A DNA stretch of 64,000 nucleotides from contig NC_009659.1 in NCBI RefSeq assembly GCF_000013625.1, positions 2,976,001 through 3,040,000 of the forward strand, read 5' to 3'. This document shows positions 38,506-50,042 of the stretch, piece by piece. This stretch comes from Janthinobacterium sp. Marseille. Lineage in GTDB: Bacteria > Pseudomonadota > Gammaproteobacteria > Burkholderiales > Burkholderiaceae_D. Position numbers and translations under genes: made by a program. Position 1 is the stretch's first letter; each line of letters starts with the position of its first letter. The notes beneath the pieces were generated by a model that was not told where the DNA came from, ran no database searches, and worked only from the letters and a program-made list of their open reading frames with translations.

Positions 38506-38533
38506 GAAAAAAAACGGCATCCGAAGATGCCGT
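38506..38533 (-). terminator. Intrinsic terminator between ihfB and lapA
   Basis: On the minus strand ACGGCATC-TTCG-GATGCCGT forms a perfect 8 bp stem closed by a UUCG tetraloop and followed by eight T residues. It should end the gyrA-to-ihfB transcript. Confidence 0.93.
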
Positions 38534-38554
38534 CCTTATTTCGTTACAAACAAC

Positions 38555-38860
38555 TCAGTCTTCGATGATTGGTTGCCCAACCATCGCATCCACACGCTCA
38601 CGCAACTGCTTGCCTGGCTTGAAGTGAGGAACCCGTTTTTCCGGAACCATCACCTTGTCACCCGACTTTGGGTTGCGACCGATACGCGGTGGGCGGCTAT
38701 TGAGTGCAAAGCTGCCGAAACCACGTATCTCGATGCGTTGTCCGGTTGCCAGGGCATCGGACATCGCATCAAGGATGGTTTTGACCGCGTAATCCGCATC
38801 CTTAGCTACCAGTTGCGGATAACGCTCAGCCAAGCGAGCAATCAGCTCCGACTTTGTCAT
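38555..38860 (-). CDS. ihfB: Integration host factor beta subunit
   Basis: 101 residues, starting [17 protein letters not shown], with the DNA-intercalating proline arm ([16 protein letters not shown]) and [12 protein letters not shown] near the end. It pairs with IhfA to bend DNA. It follows rpsA by 11 bases, the usual arrangement in proteobacteria. Confidence 0.97.
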   Translation of the reverse strand: MTKSELIARLAERYPQLVAKDADYAVKTILDAMSDALATGQRIEIRGFGSFALNSRPPRIGRNPKSGDKVMVPEKRVPHFKPGKQLRERVDAMVGQPIIED

Positions 38861-38871
38861 TGACGATGGTC

Positions 38872-40587
38872 TTAGTTCTTGTTATCGAGCTTAGCTTTGA
38901 GCAATGCGCCGAGGCTGGTCGTACCGGATGCAGCGTTCGAATCCGACGACATTTTTTGCATTGCTTCTTGCGTTTCAACATTGTCTTTAGCTTTGATCGA
39001 CAACTGGATGCCGCGTGCTTTGCGGTCAACGTTGATAACCATAGCTTCAACTGTGTCGCCGACTTTCAGGTGCGTACCAGCATCTTCCACGCGATCGCGG
39101 GAGATTTCGGAAGCGCGCAAGTAGCCTTCAACTTCATCGGACAATTGGATCACTGCGCCTTTAGGCTCAACCGATTTAACGGTACCAGTTACCAACGCGC
39201 CTTTGTCGTTCATTGCAGCGAAGTTGTTGAATGGGTCGCCTTCGAGTTGTTTAACGCCGAGGGATACGCGTTCACGTTCCACGTCGATAGCCAACACGAT
39301 TGCTTCCAGCTCGTCACCCTTCTTGAAGCGACGAACAGCTTCTTCGCCGGTTTCTGTCCAGGACAGGTCGGACAAGTGAACCAGACCGTCGATGTTGCCA
39401 GCCAGGCCGATGAACACGCCGAAGTCGGTGATCGATTTGATCGCGCCACGAACTTTGTCACCTTTTTTATGGGTCACAGCAAAGTCATCCCATGGGTTGG
39501 CTTTACATTGTTTCATGCCGAGGCTGATACGACGACGTTCTTCGTCGATTTCCAGAACCATGACTTCAACTTCATCGCCCAATTGAACGACTTTGTTTGG
39601 TGCCACGTTTTTGTTGGTCCAGTCCATTTCGGAAACGTGCACCAGGCCTTCGATACCTTGCTCAACTTCAACGAATGAGCCGTAGTCGGTCAGGTTGGTG
39701 ACTTTACCGAACAGGCGTGTGCCTTGTGGGTAACGACGGGACAAACCGGTCCAAGGATCGTCGCCCAATTGCTTGACGCCCAGCGATACACGGTTTTTCT
39801 CTTGATCGTACTTGAGTACTTTTGCGGTGATTTCCTGGCCGACGGTGAGTACTTCCGATGGGTGACGCACACGACGCCATGCCAGATCGGTGATGTGCAA
39901 CAGACCATCGATACCACCCAGGTCCACGAACGCGCCGTAGTCGGTGATGTTTTTAACGACGCCGGTAACGATGGTGCCTTCTTTCAGGGTTTCCATCAGT
40001 TTTTGACGTTCTTCGCCCATCGATGCTTCGATGACAGCGCGACGCGACAGCACAACGTTGTTACGTTTGCGATCGAGTTTGATAACTTTGAATTCGAGCG
40101 TTTTGCCTTCGAATGGAGTCGTGTCTTTAACAGGACGGGTATCAACCAGCGAACCCGGCAAGAATGCGCGGATGCCATTGGTCAAAACGGTCAGACCGCC
40201 TTTGACTTTACCGTTAACGGTACCGACAACGATTTCACCGGATTCCATCGCTTTTTCAAGCGAGAGCCACGATGCCAGGCGTTTAGCCTTGTCGCGCGAC
40301 AGGATTGTGTCGCCAAAACCGTTTTCGAGGGATTCAATAGCGACGGAAATAAAATCGCCAACGTTGACTTCGAGTTCGCCATTGTCGTTTTTGAATTCTT
40401 CGATTGGAATAAATGCTTCCGACTTCAAGCCAGCGTTGACGATAACGAAGTTATGGTCGAGGCGGACAACTTCAGCCGAAATCACTTCACCAGAACGCAT
40501 GTCCTGACGTGACAACGATTCTTCAAAAAGAGCGGCAAAACTTTCCATACCAACAGGTGTTGCTTCAGAGGTGACAACAGTAGTCAT
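38872..40587 (-). CDS. rpsA: 30S ribosomal protein S1
   Basis: 571 residues from the ATG at 40587 ([25 protein letters not shown]); a longer reading by four residues begins at 40599. Six S1 RNA-binding domains are visible, e.g. [60 protein letters not shown] and [21 protein letters not shown]. It brings mRNA to the 30S subunit. The weak ribosome-binding site is usual for rpsA, which is autoregulated by S1. Confidence 0.97.
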   Translation of the reverse strand: MTTVVTSEATPVGMESFAALFEESLSRQDMRSGEVISAEVVRLDHNFVIVNAGLKSEAFIPIEEFKNDNGELEVNVGDFISVAIESLENGFGDTILSRDKAKRLASWLSLEKAMESGEIVVGTVNGKVKGGLTVLTNGIRAFLPGSLVDTRPVKDTTPFEGKTLEFKVIKLDRKRNNVVLSRRAVIEASMGEERQKLMETLKEGTIVTGVVKNITDYGAFVDLGGIDGLLHITDLAWRRVRHPSEVLTVGQEITAKVLKYDQEKNRVSLGVKQLGDDPWTGLSRRYPQGTRLFGKVTNLTDYGSFVEVEQGIEGLVHVSEMDWTNKNVAPNKVVQLGDEVEVMVLEIDEERRRISLGMKQCKANPWDDFAVTHKKGDKVRGAIKSITDFGVFIGLAGNIDGLVHLSDLSWTETGEEAVRRFKKGDELEAIVLAIDVERERVSLGVKQLEGDPFNNFAAMNDKGALVTGTVKSVEPKGAVIQLSDEVEGYLRASEISRDRVEDAGTHLKVGDTVEAMVINVDRKARGIQLSIKAKDNVETQEAMQKMSSDSNAASGTTSLGALLKAKLDNKN

Positions 40588-40735
40588 AGATTTAAACAAG
40601 TTGACCAGAATTCGGGTTTACTCGATTTGCCGTATATAAAAAACAGCAAAAGGAACGAATCATGGGTTAGGTTTTTCAACGCCTGCCCGACTTTGCACCG
40701 GACAGACACCAGGTACTGCAAACAGCTACTTCAGA

Positions 40736-41413
40736 TTAATTCTTTACAGCCGCATACCAGGCCAGCACCTGATCCACCGCCTGCTGCACGGTCAGATTCG
40801 AGGTATCCAGCAAATATGCTTCTTCGGCGGGCTTGAGCGGGGCGATGGCGCGATTCGCATCACGTGCATCACGTTCGTTCAAATCTTTCAGAAGGTCTTC
40901 TATATTAGCAGAAAATCCCTTGTCAATCAATTGCTTATAACGTCTTTCGGCCCGCGCTTCGGCGCTGGCGGTAAGGAAGACCTTGAGCTTGGCGTCAGGG
41001 AAAATCACGGTTCCCATATCCCGGCCGTCGGCAATCAGGCCCGGCGCCTCACGGAAGCGCAACTGCAAATCAACCAGGGCCTTGCGCACGGCAGGCAAAG
41101 CGGCGATTTTTGATGCTGTATTACCAACTTCCTCAGCCCGGATCGACATAGTGACATTTTCACGATCAAGGAAGATGTCACCATCTTTGAAGCCACAATT
41201 GAGGGTTTCGACGGATTTAGCGACAGCTTGCTCATCATCAATGGCGATACCTCGATACAAGGCAGACAGGGCTGTCAGGCGGTATAAAGCACCTGAATCG
41301 AGGTAGTGAAAGCCCAATTCAGTCGCGACAAGCTGGGCGACCGTGCCTTTGCCGGAAGCGGTGGGACCATCAATGGTGATGACCGGAATGGCGGATGAAG
41401 GAGTGGAAGTCAT
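40736..41413 (-). CDS. cmk: Cytidylate kinase
   Basis: 225 residues from the ATG at 41413 ([16 protein letters not shown]). The nucleotide-binding P-loop is [12 protein letters not shown], and the CMP-binding part contains [13 protein letters not shown] and [16 protein letters not shown]. It converts CMP and dCMP to the diphosphates with ATP. It lies between aroA and rpsA, the conserved order. Confidence 0.95.
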   Translation of the reverse strand: MTSTPSSAIPVITIDGPTASGKGTVAQLVATELGFHYLDSGALYRLTALSALYRGIAIDDEQAVAKSVETLNCGFKDGDIFLDRENVTMSIRAEEVGNTASKIAALPAVRKALVDLQLRFREAPGLIADGRDMGTVIFPDAKLKVFLTASAEARAERRYKQLIDKGFSANIEDLLKDLNERDARDANRAIAPLKPAEEAYLLDTSNLTVQQAVDQVLAWYAAVKN

Positions 41414-41518
41414 GTCAGGAGTGTGTCGAAAATACAACTAAAGCTGCAACTATAGCGTGGTGCAAGAGTCGCAAGGGGAATGGATACATGGCGGAATGTG
41501 TGCTCATCCCGCCATGCA

Positions 41519-42844
41519 TTAAAACAAACTCTCTTCGGTAACCTTGGCAAAGGCTTCGAAATACTCTGGGAAGGTCTTGGCCACGCATTGTGGGTCATTG
41601 ATGCGCTCCTTGTTGCCACGACGCGCTGCCCCATCCAGGGTCGCCAATGAGAAACACATGGCCATCCGGTGGTCGTCATAGGTATCGATCGCTGCGGACA
41701 AAATCTCTGCCGGTGGCGTCACCTTCAGGTAATCTTCGCCCTCTTCCACGATCGCACCCAACTTGCGCAGTTCAGTCGCCATCGCACTGATGCGATCGGT
41801 TTCCTTGACGCGCCAGCTGCCTATATTGCGCAAAATGCTCGGACCGTCGGCATACAGCGCCGCAACGGCAATCGTCATCGCGGCATCAGGAATATGATTG
41901 AAGTCGGCATCAATCGCGCGCAACACGCCATTCGATTCTGCTTCTATCCAGTTATCGCCCATGCGTACGGTGGCACCCATCTGTTCAAGTGCTTCCACGA
42001 AACGCACATCACCCTGGATACTGTCCCGCCCCACGCCTTCGACCCGTACCGGACCACCGGCTATCGCGCCGGCTGCCAGGAAGTAAGACGCCGACGAGGC
42101 ATCGCCTTCGACATGGATATTGCCCGGGCTGATATAGCGCTGCCCGGCTTTGATCGTGAACGATTGCCAGCCATTGCGCTGCACTTCCACGCCAAAGCGC
42201 TGGATCAGGTTCAGCGTGATTTCGATATACGGCTTGGAGATCAAGTCGCCGATCACATTGATGATCACATCCTGTTCACGCGTCATCAGGGGAGCAGCCA
42301 TCAACAGCGCAGTCAGGAACTGGCTGGAGACATTGCCGCGCACCGACATCTCATGCGCATGGATGCGGCCACGCTGGATATGCAGCGGTGGATAACCAGG
42401 CTCACCGGTGTACTCAATATGTGTGCCGATCGCATTCAGCGCATCGACCAGATCACCGATAGGACGCTCATGCATGCGCGATACGCCATGCAAGGTGTAA
42501 TCGCCGCCCGTCACCGCCAGCGCCGCCGTCAATGGACGGATCGCAGTGCCGGCATTACCCATAAAGAGATCGGCCTGGTGCACTGGAAAGGAACCATCTA
42601 CGCCGTGCACGATGTAATCCTGCGATTCGCCGATTTGCTCCCATTTGACGCCCAGCTTTTGCAAAGCCATCAGCATCACATGCGTATCGTCGGAAGCCAG
42701 TAAATCGCGGATATGCGTCGTGCCCTGCGCCAATGCCGCCAGCAGCAGGGTGCGGTTGGAAATACTTTTGGAACCAGGCAAACGCACCACGCCTTTCGCG
42801 TGCATCGCCGGTTTCAGGTCAAGATAATGCGGATAGTGTTTCAT
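41519..42844 (-). CDS. aroA: 3-phosphoshikimate 1-carboxyvinyltransferase (EPSP synthase)
   Basis: 441 residues with the class I EPSP synthase signatures: [19 protein letters not shown] (PEP and shikimate-3-phosphate binding), [17 protein letters not shown], and [20 protein letters not shown]. It makes EPSP on the way to chorismate. The [12 protein letters not shown] loop is of the glyphosate-sensitive class I type. Its start overlaps the tyrA stop as ATGA. Confidence 0.96.
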   Translation of the reverse strand: MKHYPHYLDLKPAMHAKGVVRLPGSKSISNRTLLLAALAQGTTHIRDLLASDDTHVMLMALQKLGVKWEQIGESQDYIVHGVDGSFPVHQADLFMGNAGTAIRPLTAALAVTGGDYTLHGVSRMHERPIGDLVDALNAIGTHIEYTGEPGYPPLHIQRGRIHAHEMSVRGNVSSQFLTALLMAAPLMTREQDVIINVIGDLISKPYIEITLNLIQRFGVEVQRNGWQSFTIKAGQRYISPGNIHVEGDASSASYFLAAGAIAGGPVRVEGVGRDSIQGDVRFVEALEQMGATVRMGDNWIEAESNGVLRAIDADFNHIPDAAMTIAVAALYADGPSILRNIGSWRVKETDRISAMATELRKLGAIVEEGEDYLKVTPPAEILSAAIDTYDDHRMAMCFSLATLDGAARRGNKERINDPQCVAKTFPEYFEAFAKVTEESLF

Positions 42845-43743
42845 TCATCGCCATCTGGTTTGGGCTGGGGTTCAGCCGTTTCTATGCTGCGCTGCCAATT
42901 CTGGCGCGCGCGCTGTGCGTTGGCAAACATCGCCTGCATCGCCTCGCCATCGCCGGCCGCCAATTGCGCACGAAAGCGCGTCAGTTGTGCAATATATGCA
43001 TCCAGCTCGGTCAGGATCGCCCCCTGGTTCGACAGGCTGATATCGCGCCACATTTCAGGCGACGAACCGGCAATCCGTGTGAAGTCACGGAAACCGCTGG
43101 CGGCATACTGGAACAATAAATCAGCATGTGGTTTGTTCGCGATATCGTCTACCAGCGCATAGGCCAGCAAGTGCGGCAAGTGGCTGACTGCAGCGAATAC
43201 CGCATCATGATTTTCAGCCGTCAACTGATGGATGATCGCACCGCATTGCTGCCAGGCTTGCGCCACCAATGCGACGTCAGCAGCGGAATTTTCAGGCAAA
43301 GGCGTCAGCACGACTTTCTTGCCGACATACAAATCAGGAATTGCCGCTTCCGGACCATTTGCTTCCAGTCCGGCAATCGGATGGCCGGGGACGAATTGCG
43401 CAATCTTGTCGCCCAGGACCGCACGCGCAGTAGCAACGACCTCGCCTTTGATACTACCAGCATCAGTCACCACAGTACCTGCTTGCAAATAAGGTTTGAT
43501 GGATTCCAGGATCACTGCTGTTTGTGCCACCGGTGCCGCCAGCAATACCAGGTCGGCACCGCGCAAAGCTTCTTCAACAGAAGTACTGGCGACATCAATA
43601 ATGCCCAGGTCCTTCGCGCGCTGTAATACTGCAGCGGTACGACCTACACCAACAATTTGCTCAACCGTACCCGCCTGGCGTAGCGCGCGCGCAAACGAGC
43701 CGCCTATCAAACCCACTCCAAAGATGACGATTTTTTTTAGCAC
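42841..43743 (-). CDS. tyrA: Prephenate dehydrogenase
   Basis: 300 residues with an N-terminal NAD(P)-binding fold ([20 protein letters not shown]), the catalytic region ([24 protein letters not shown]) and the helical dimerisation domain ([30 protein letters not shown]). It oxidatively decarboxylates prephenate (or arogenate) towards tyrosine. It has no fused chorismate mutase, unlike E. coli TyrA. Confidence 0.93.
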   Translation of the reverse strand: MLKKIVIFGVGLIGGSFARALRQAGTVEQIVGVGRTAAVLQRAKDLGIIDVASTSVEEALRGADLVLLAAPVAQTAVILESIKPYLQAGTVVTDAGSIKGEVVATARAVLGDKIAQFVPGHPIAGLEANGPEAAIPDLYVGKKVVLTPLPENSAADVALVAQAWQQCGAIIHQLTAENHDAVFAAVSHLPHLLAYALVDDIANKPHADLLFQYAASGFRDFTRIAGSSPEMWRDISLSNQGAILTELDAYIAQLTRFRAQLAAGDGEAMQAMFANAQRARQNWQRSIETAEPQPKPDGDE

Positions 43744-43782
43744 GAGAGCGTAGGGATTAAAGTTGATCGGTTCAGTACAAAA

Positions 43783-44889
43783 TCAGGCCAGCGCTTTTTT
43801 CAAAGCGGCGATGAAGACTGCATTTTCTTCTTCCAGGCCAATCGAAATGCGCAACCATTGTGGCAAACCATAGTTACCGACCGGACGCACGATCACACCC
43901 TGCTTCAGCAAAGCCAGATTAATGCGTGCACCGGCGCCATCGTCATCACCGACTTTGACCATGACAAAGTTGCCGGAGGATGGCAAATAGCGCAGCTTCA
44001 GCGCATCGAAAGCCTGTGTCAGCTGACGGTAACCGGTTGCGTTCAATTGCGCGCTTTTTTGTACAAAAGCATGATCATTCAATGCAGCAATCGCAGCGGC
44101 TTGCGCCAGCGAATTCACATTGAAAGGCTGGCGTATGCGATTGAGCAAATCGGTAATGCCCGCTTGTGCGATACCGTAACCGATACGTAAACCAGCCAGG
44201 CCGTAGACCTTGGACATCGAGCGCGACACCAGCAGATTCGGATACTTGGCAACCCAGGCTATCGAATCGTATTGTTGTTCCGGCGCGAGGAATTCCGTGT
44301 AAGCCTCATCCAGCACCACCACAACTTCAGGCGGTACACGCTTGAGGAAGGATTCAATCTGCTCACCGGGAATAAAGGTACCGGTTGGATTGTTTGGATT
44401 GGCGACAAAGATCAGGCGCGTATCAGCTTCAATCGCATCCGCCATCGCATCCAGGTCGTGGCCGAAATCCTTCGCGGCAATCACCAGCGAACGAGCACCG
44501 ACAGCTTGCGCCGCCAATGGATAGACCGCAAACGAGTATTGCGCGTAAATCACCGACTGTCCCGGCTGCACGAATGCATGCGCTGACAGTTCGAGGATAT
44601 CGTTGCTGCCATTACCCAGCGTAATCCATTCGGCCGGCACGCCGTACTTGGCAGTCAGGGCAGCCTTCAATTCGAAACCATTACCATCCGGATAGCGACC
44701 GGCATCGGCTATCGCGGCTGCCATCGCCTGTTTGGCGGACTCGGGCATGCCGAGCGGATTTTCATTCGAAGCGAGTTTGACGATTTTTGCTTCATCGAGG
44801 CCGAATTCACGCGCGACTTCCGCAATCGGGCGACCGCCCTGGTAAGGCGCAATCGCACGAACGTATTCAGGACCAAACTTGATTGACAT
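43783..44889 (-). CDS. hisC: Histidinol-phosphate / aromatic aminotransferase
   Basis: 368 residues from the ATG at 44889 (MSIKFGPEYVRAIAPYQGGRP). Class I/II PLP fold: VKLASNENPLG, WITLGNGSNDILEL, FVANPNNPTGT, VLDEAYTEF, and the PLP lysine in SRSMSKVYGLAGLRIGYG. The placement between pheA and tyrA suggests it transaminates aromatic keto acids (phenylpyruvate, hydroxyphenylpyruvate or prephenate) as well as, or instead of, imidazole acetol phosphate. In related genomes a second hisC lies in the his operon, so this copy is often called hisC2. Confidence 0.92.
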   Translation of the reverse strand: MSIKFGPEYVRAIAPYQGGRPIAEVAREFGLDEAKIVKLASNENPLGMPESAKQAMAAAIADAGRYPDGNGFELKAALTAKYGVPAEWITLGNGSNDILELSAHAFVQPGQSVIYAQYSFAVYPLAAQAVGARSLVIAAKDFGHDLDAMADAIEADTRLIFVANPNNPTGTFIPGEQIESFLKRVPPEVVVVLDEAYTEFLAPEQQYDSIAWVAKYPNLLVSRSMSKVYGLAGLRIGYGIAQAGITDLLNRIRQPFNVNSLAQAAAIAALNDHAFVQKSAQLNATGYRQLTQAFDALKLRYLPSSGNFVMVKVGDDDGAGARINLALLKQGVIVRPVGNYGLPQWLRISIGLEEENAVFIAALKKALA

Positions 44890-44964
44890 AGCAGATTCCA
44901 AAATAAATCACGTCAGGGGCATAAGCGAACGTCGCAGGGACGTCCGCCCAAGCACAACAACAGA

Positions 44965-46041
44965 TTACAAACTGAATGGATACGAACCCAGCACTTTGAA
45001 GAATGCTGCGTTGTCTTTTAGTTCTTTCAAGGCATTTTCAACCTTGGCGTCTTGCAGGTGCCCTTCCACATCGACGTAGAAATAATATTCCCACGTACCC
45101 ATGCGTGCCGGACGCGACTCAAAACGTGTCATCGAGACGCCATGCTTGGCCAAAGGCGCCAGCAAGTTATAGACCGCACCAGCCTTGTTTGGCACCGACA
45201 GTACCAGAGAGGTTTGATCCTTGCCGCTGGCGGCCGTTTGCAGGCGACCAATTACGGCAAACCGCGTACGGTTGTGCGGATCGTCCTGGATGTGCGCCTT
45301 GATGACTTGCAGGCTGTATTTTTGCCCGGCAATTTCACTGGCAATCGCAGCAATGCTCGGATCTTCCCCGGCCAGGCGTGCCGCTTCACCATTGGAAGCA
45401 ACTGCCATGCGTTCGATGTTCGGGTAATTCTGGTTCAACCAGACCTGGCATTGCGCCAGTGCCTGAGAATGCGCGCAGATTGTCTTTACGCCTGTCATCG
45501 AACCGGTGCGCGTCATCAGGCTGTGGTTCACCTGGATAGACACTTCACCGCTGATGGTCAGCGTGGTTTGCAGCAGCAAATCCAGCGTGCGATTGATCAC
45601 GCCTTCCGACGAATTTTCGATAGGCACGACGCCAAAATCGGCAGTGCCTGCTTCGGTAGCGCGGAATACTTCATCGATGGATGCACATGGCATCGCATCG
45701 ACCGCGCGACCGAATTGCTGGTACACCGCTTGCTCGCTGAAGGTGCCAACTGGCCCCAGGTAGGCGACCGTCACGCGTTTTTCCAGCGCGCGGCAAGCCG
45801 ACATCACTTCGCGGAATACGGTCTGGATATCGGTGTTGAGCAAAGGCCCCGGATTACGTTCTGCCACGCTGCGCAATACCTGTGCTTCGCGTTCCGGACG
45901 GAAGACCGGTGCATTGGTCTCCGCCTTGACGTGGCCGACTTCCTGCGCGACGCGTGCGCGCCGGTTCAGTAAATCGAGGATTTGCGCGTCGATCGCATCG
46001 ATCTGTTCACGCAGTGGTTTGAGCTTGTCGTCGGTCGTCAT
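44965..46041 (-). CDS. pheA: Bifunctional chorismate mutase / prephenate dehydratase (P-protein)
   Basis: 358 residues in three parts: chorismate mutase (residues about 5-90; LREQIDAIDAQILDLLNRRARVAQEVG), prephenate dehydratase (about 92-270; VAYLGPVGTFSEQAV, FGVVPIENSSEGVINRTLDLL, with the TRF motif NRTRFAVIG) and a C-terminal ACT regulatory domain (SLVLSVPNKAGAVYNLLAPLAKHGVSMTRFESRPARMGTWEYYFYVD, with ESRP binding phenylalanine). It makes phenylpyruvate from chorismate and is expected to be inhibited by phenylalanine. Confidence 0.96.
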   Translation of the reverse strand: MTTDDKLKPLREQIDAIDAQILDLLNRRARVAQEVGHVKAETNAPVFRPEREAQVLRSVAERNPGPLLNTDIQTVFREVMSACRALEKRVTVAYLGPVGTFSEQAVYQQFGRAVDAMPCASIDEVFRATEAGTADFGVVPIENSSEGVINRTLDLLLQTTLTISGEVSIQVNHSLMTRTGSMTGVKTICAHSQALAQCQVWLNQNYPNIERMAVASNGEAARLAGEDPSIAAIASEIAGQKYSLQVIKAHIQDDPHNRTRFAVIGRLQTAASGKDQTSLVLSVPNKAGAVYNLLAPLAKHGVSMTRFESRPARMGTWEYYFYVDVEGHLQDAKVENALKELKDNAAFFKVLGSYPFSL

Positions 46042-46074
46042 AGTTATGCAAACAATCTTTTATTTGAATAAAAA

Positions 46075-47166
46075 TCAGCCGTACTTTTTCTCGAAGTCTT
46101 TCATGAATGCGACCAATGCCTGCACACCCTCAATCGGCATCGCGTTATAGATCGACGCACGCATGCCGCCGACCGAGCTATGACCTTTGAGTTGTACCAG
46201 ACCTTGTGCGTCCGCTTCAGTGATGAACTTGCCGTTCAGCGACTCGTCTTTCAGGAAAAACGGTACGTTCATGCGCGAGCGATTCGCAGCCGGCACACTG
46301 TTGACGTAGAAGTCGGTCGAATCCAGATAGTCATAAATCAATTTTGCTTTCGCAATATTGACTTGCTCCATCGCTGCCACACCACCCTGGCGCAACATCC
46401 ATTGGAAGGTCAGGCCGGCGATATAGATAGGATAGGTTGGCGGTGTGTTGAACATTGAATCATGTTCGTCCACCAGCTTCCAGTCGAATGCGGACGGGCA
46501 AATAGGCAGGGCATGACCCAGCATATCGTCGCGCACGATGACGATTGTCACACCGGCCGGGCCGATATTCTTTTGTGCGCCGGCATAGATCACCGCGTAC
46601 TTGGAGATATCGATTTCGCGCGACAGGATATTCGACGACATATCTGCAACCAAAGGCACGTTGCCGACGTCAGGCGTGAAGTCGAACTCGACGCCGCCGA
46701 TGGTTTCGTTGGTGCAGATATGCACATACGCCGCATCAGGCGTCAGCTTCCAGGTATCGCGTGCAGGCACATATGTGAAATCCTTGTCTTCGGACGAAGC
46801 AGCAATATTCACCTTCGCATACTTGTGCGCTTCTTCTATCGTCTTGCTCGACCAATGACCGGTATTGACGAAATCGATGGTCGCAGGCTGTGCTTTGCTA
46901 CCGACCAGATTCATAGGGACAATCGCGTTTTCCGCAATCGCACCACCTTGCATCAGCAGAATTTTATAATTGTCCGGAATCGACAACAAAGAGCGCAAAT
47001 CAGCTTTGGTTGTTGCCAGGATTTCCGTGAATTCCCGCCCGCGATGGCTCATCTCCATCACTGACAAACCGCTACCTCTCCAGTTTGTCATTTCCTCTGC
47101 TGCCTGCTTGATCACTTCTTGCGGCAATGCAGCCGGACCCGGCGAAAAGTTATACACACGCTTCAT
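46075..47166 (-). CDS. serC: Phosphoserine aminotransferase
   Basis: 363 residues starting [18 protein letters not shown], with the class V aminotransferase pattern (HRGREF, MQGGA, NTGHWSSK, VADMSSNILSREID) and the PLP lysine in YAGAQKNIGPAGVTIV. It forms 3-phosphoserine, and by the same chemistry serves pyridoxal phosphate synthesis. Its start overlaps the gyrA stop as TAATG, an unusually tight link between a topoisomerase and an amino-acid gene. Confidence 0.96.
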   Translation of the reverse strand: MKRVYNFSPGPAALPQEVIKQAAEEMTNWRGSGLSVMEMSHRGREFTEILATTKADLRSLLSIPDNYKILLMQGGAIAENAIVPMNLVGSKAQPATIDFVNTGHWSSKTIEEAHKYAKVNIAASSEDKDFTYVPARDTWKLTPDAAYVHICTNETIGGVEFDFTPDVGNVPLVADMSSNILSREIDISKYAVIYAGAQKNIGPAGVTIVIVRDDMLGHALPICPSAFDWKLVDEHDSMFNTPPTYPIYIAGLTFQWMLRQGGVAAMEQVNIAKAKLIYDYLDSTDFYVNSVPAANRSRMNVPFFLKDESLNGKFITEADAQGLVQLKGHSSVGGMRASIYNAMPIEGVQALVAFMKDFEKKYG

Positions 47167-49787
47167 TATTCTGCTTCCTCCGTACCGGATTGATCGTCAT
47201 CTACTTCTACATCTGATTCAAGTATGCGTTGCAGTCCACTCAGCTTGGTGCCGTCTTCGACTGCAATCAGGGTCACACCTTGTGTCGCACGGCCCATCTC
47301 GCGAATTTCCGCCACGCGGGTGCGAATCAGTACGCCACCGGTGGTGATCAACATGATTTCATCGCTGGCATCGACCAGGGTCGCAGCAACGACTTTGCCG
47401 TTACGTTCACTGGTCTGGATCGCGATCATGCCTTTGGTACCGCGGCCATGACGGGTGTACTCGGTGATTGGAGTACGTTTGCCGAAGCCGTTTTCAGTTG
47501 CTGTCAGGACCGACTGCTGCTCGTTTTCAGCGACCAGCAAAGCGATAACCTGTTGACCTTCTTCCAGGTTCATACCGCGCACGCCACGTGCCGTACGGCC
47601 CATAGGACGCACATCGTTTTCGTCAAAGCGCACTGCCTTGCCGGAATCCGAGAACAGCATGACATCGTGCTTGCCATCGGTCAGTGCAGCACCGATCAGG
47701 AAGTCGCCATCATCCAGGTCGACCGCGATAATGCCGGCCTTGCGTGGATTGCTGAAATCGCTGAGAGAGGTTTTCTTCACAGTACCGAGACTGGTCGCCA
47801 TGAAAATGTAGTGATCTTCAGGGAAGGTGCGGTTCTCGCCGGAAATCGGCAGGATCACGGTAATTTTTTCGCCATCCTGCAGCGGGAACATATTGACGAT
47901 AGGCTTGCCGCGCGAGTTACGCGAACCTTGTGGCACTTCCCATACTTTCAGCCAGTACAGACGACCACGATTGCTGAAGCAAAGGATGTAGTCATGTGTA
48001 TTGGCGATGAAGAGTTGGTCAATCCAATCGTCATCCTTGGTCGCCATCGCCTGCTTGCCGCGACCACCGCGCTTCTGCGCACGGTATTCGGAAATCGGCT
48101 GCGCTTTCATATAACCGGTATGCGACAAGGTCACGACCATATCCTGCGGTGTGATCAAGTCTTCGGTACCGAGGTCGGTAGCGTTCAATTCGATAGTCGA
48201 ACGACGCTCATCTTTATTACCGATGCCGTATTCGTTTTTAGCCACGGTCAGCTCATCAGTAATGATGACGGTGACACGTTCCGGTTTGGCCAGGATGTCG
48301 AGCAAATCAGCGATCTGCTCCATGACTTCCTTGTATTCATTGACGATCTTGTCTTGTTCCAGACCGGTCAGGCGTTGCAAACGCATTTGCAGGATTTCCT
48401 GCGCCTGGTCGTCGGACAATTTGTACAAGCCGTCAGCCTGGATGCCATAGTGCTTAGGCAGGTTTTCTGGACGGAAAGCATTCACGCCGCCAACGCCTTC
48501 TTCACCGGTACGTGCCAGCATTTCGCGCACCACGGACGAATCCCAGGCGCGCGACATCAAGTCAACTTTTGCAACTGGTGGTGTCGGTGCGGCTTTGATG
48601 ATCGCAATGAAATCATCGATGTTTGCCAAGGCAACCGCCAGACCTTCCAGTACATGGCCGCGTTCGCGCGCTTTGCGCAATTCAAATATGGTCCGGCGCG
48701 TCACCACTTCACGGCGATGCGACAGGAAGCATTCCAGCATCTGCTTCAAGTTCAGCAACTTAGGCTGACCATCGACCAATGCCACCATATTCATGCCGAA
48801 GGTGTCTTGCAGCTGGGTCTGTTTGTACAGATTGTTCAGCACGACTTCCGGCACTTCATTGCGCTTGAGTTCAATCACGACGCGCATACCCGATTTATCG
48901 GATTCGTCACGAATATCGGAGATGCCGTCGAGCTTCTTGTCACGTACCAGTTCCGCAATACGCTCCAGCAGCGACTTCTTGTTTACCTGGTACGGCAACT
49001 CATCAACGATAATCGCGGCACGATTTTCCTTGCCGAATTCTTCGAAGTGGGTTTTCGCACGCATCACCACGCGACCACGGCCGGTGCGATAACCATCGCG
49101 TACGCCGGACACGCCATAAATAATGCCGCCCGTCGGGAAGTCCGGTGCCGGGATGATTTCGATCAACTCATCAACCGTCGCATCCGCATTGCGCAAGACG
49201 TGCAAGGCGCCATCGATGACTTCAGTAATATTGTGTGGCGGGATGTTGGTCGCCATACCAACCGCGATACCGGACGAGCCATTGATCAGCAGGTTGGGAA
49301 TACGCGTCGGCAATACCGATGGTTCTTTTTCCTTGCCGTCATAGTTAGGTACGAAGTCGACCGTTTCCTTATCCAGATCGGCCAGCAATTCACCGGCGAT
49401 CTTGTCCAGGCGACATTCGGTGTAACGCATCGCCGCGGCGTTATCGCCGTCGATGGAACCGAAGTTACCCTGGCCGTCGACCAGCATGTAACGCAATGAA
49501 AATGGCTGCGCCATCCGCACCAGCGTGTCGTAAATCGACGCGTCACCGTGCGGGTGGTATTTACCCATGGTTTCGCCGACTACACGTGCGCATTTTACGA
49601 ACGGACGGTTCCACACATTGTTCATCTCATGCATGGCAAACAAGACCCGGCGATGCACCGGCTTCAAGCCGTCGCGCACATCGGGCAAGGCGCGGCCTAC
49701 GATCACGCTCATCGCGTAATCGAGGTAACTCTTGCGCATCTCTTCTTCGAGTGAAATAGGGATTGTTTCTTTAGCGAATTGATCCAT
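47166..49787 (-). CDS. gyrA: DNA gyrase subunit A
   Basis: 873 residues from the ATG at 49787 ([30 protein letters not shown]); the frame continues upstream without conserved sequence. The catalytic tyrosine lies in [10 protein letters not shown]. The quinolone-determining region reads [17 protein letters not shown], i.e. the wild-type Ser and Asp at the positions equivalent to E. coli 83 and 87. The C-terminal DNA-wrapping pinwheel contains the GyrA box ([13 protein letters not shown]). It is the head gene of the long supra-operon. Confidence 0.97.
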   Translation of the reverse strand: MDQFAKETIPISLEEEMRKSYLDYAMSVIVGRALPDVRDGLKPVHRRVLFAMHEMNNVWNRPFVKCARVVGETMGKYHPHGDASIYDTLVRMAQPFSLRYMLVDGQGNFGSIDGDNAAAMRYTECRLDKIAGELLADLDKETVDFVPNYDGKEKEPSVLPTRIPNLLINGSSGIAVGMATNIPPHNITEVIDGALHVLRNADATVDELIEIIPAPDFPTGGIIYGVSGVRDGYRTGRGRVVMRAKTHFEEFGKENRAAIIVDELPYQVNKKSLLERIAELVRDKKLDGISDIRDESDKSGMRVVIELKRNEVPEVVLNNLYKQTQLQDTFGMNMVALVDGQPKLLNLKQMLECFLSHRREVVTRRTIFELRKARERGHVLEGLAVALANIDDFIAIIKAAPTPPVAKVDLMSRAWDSSVVREMLARTGEEGVGGVNAFRPENLPKHYGIQADGLYKLSDDQAQEILQMRLQRLTGLEQDKIVNEYKEVMEQIADLLDILAKPERVTVIITDELTVAKNEYGIGNKDERRSTIELNATDLGTEDLITPQDMVVTLSHTGYMKAQPISEYRAQKRGGRGKQAMATKDDDWIDQLFIANTHDYILCFSNRGRLYWLKVWEVPQGSRNSRGKPIVNMFPLQDGEKITVILPISGENRTFPEDHYIFMATSLGTVKKTSLSDFSNPRKAGIIAVDLDDGDFLIGAALTDGKHDVMLFSDSGKAVRFDENDVRPMGRTARGVRGMNLEEGQQVIALLVAENEQQSVLTATENGFGKRTPITEYTRHGRGTKGMIAIQTSERNGKVVAATLVDASDEIMLITTGGVLIRTRVAEIREMGRATQGVTLIAVEDGTKLSGLQRILESDVEVDDDQSGTEEAE

Positions 49788-50042
49788 TGGCGGTTCGTCT
49801 GGTCTTTGGCTAGGGGTTTTAATAATGAAGAATCGCTTGAGCAGTAAAGCTTGTGTAACGGGCGATCCGGCAAATCGTAAGATTTTAACACGGCGGAGGC
49901 CTTCGCTCCCCGCTTTCGGCAATCCCGGAGCTTTCGCCGCAGTCGCCATTGCAGCCACGTAGCCTGAAGAAAATATGTTTAAATGCTGACTGTCAAAAAT
50001 ATGCCTATTTTTCAGCCCTCATCTAATTAACAAGAGAAAAAC

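Noticed and set aside
47229..49499. 756-codon open frame on the plus strand
   Set aside because: It lies entirely opposite gyrA and its composition is that of a shadow frame; gyrA is unmistakable.
49285..49590. Quinolone-resistance change in gyrA
   Set aside because: The determining region keeps the wild-type Ser and Asp, so no resistance mutation is indicated.
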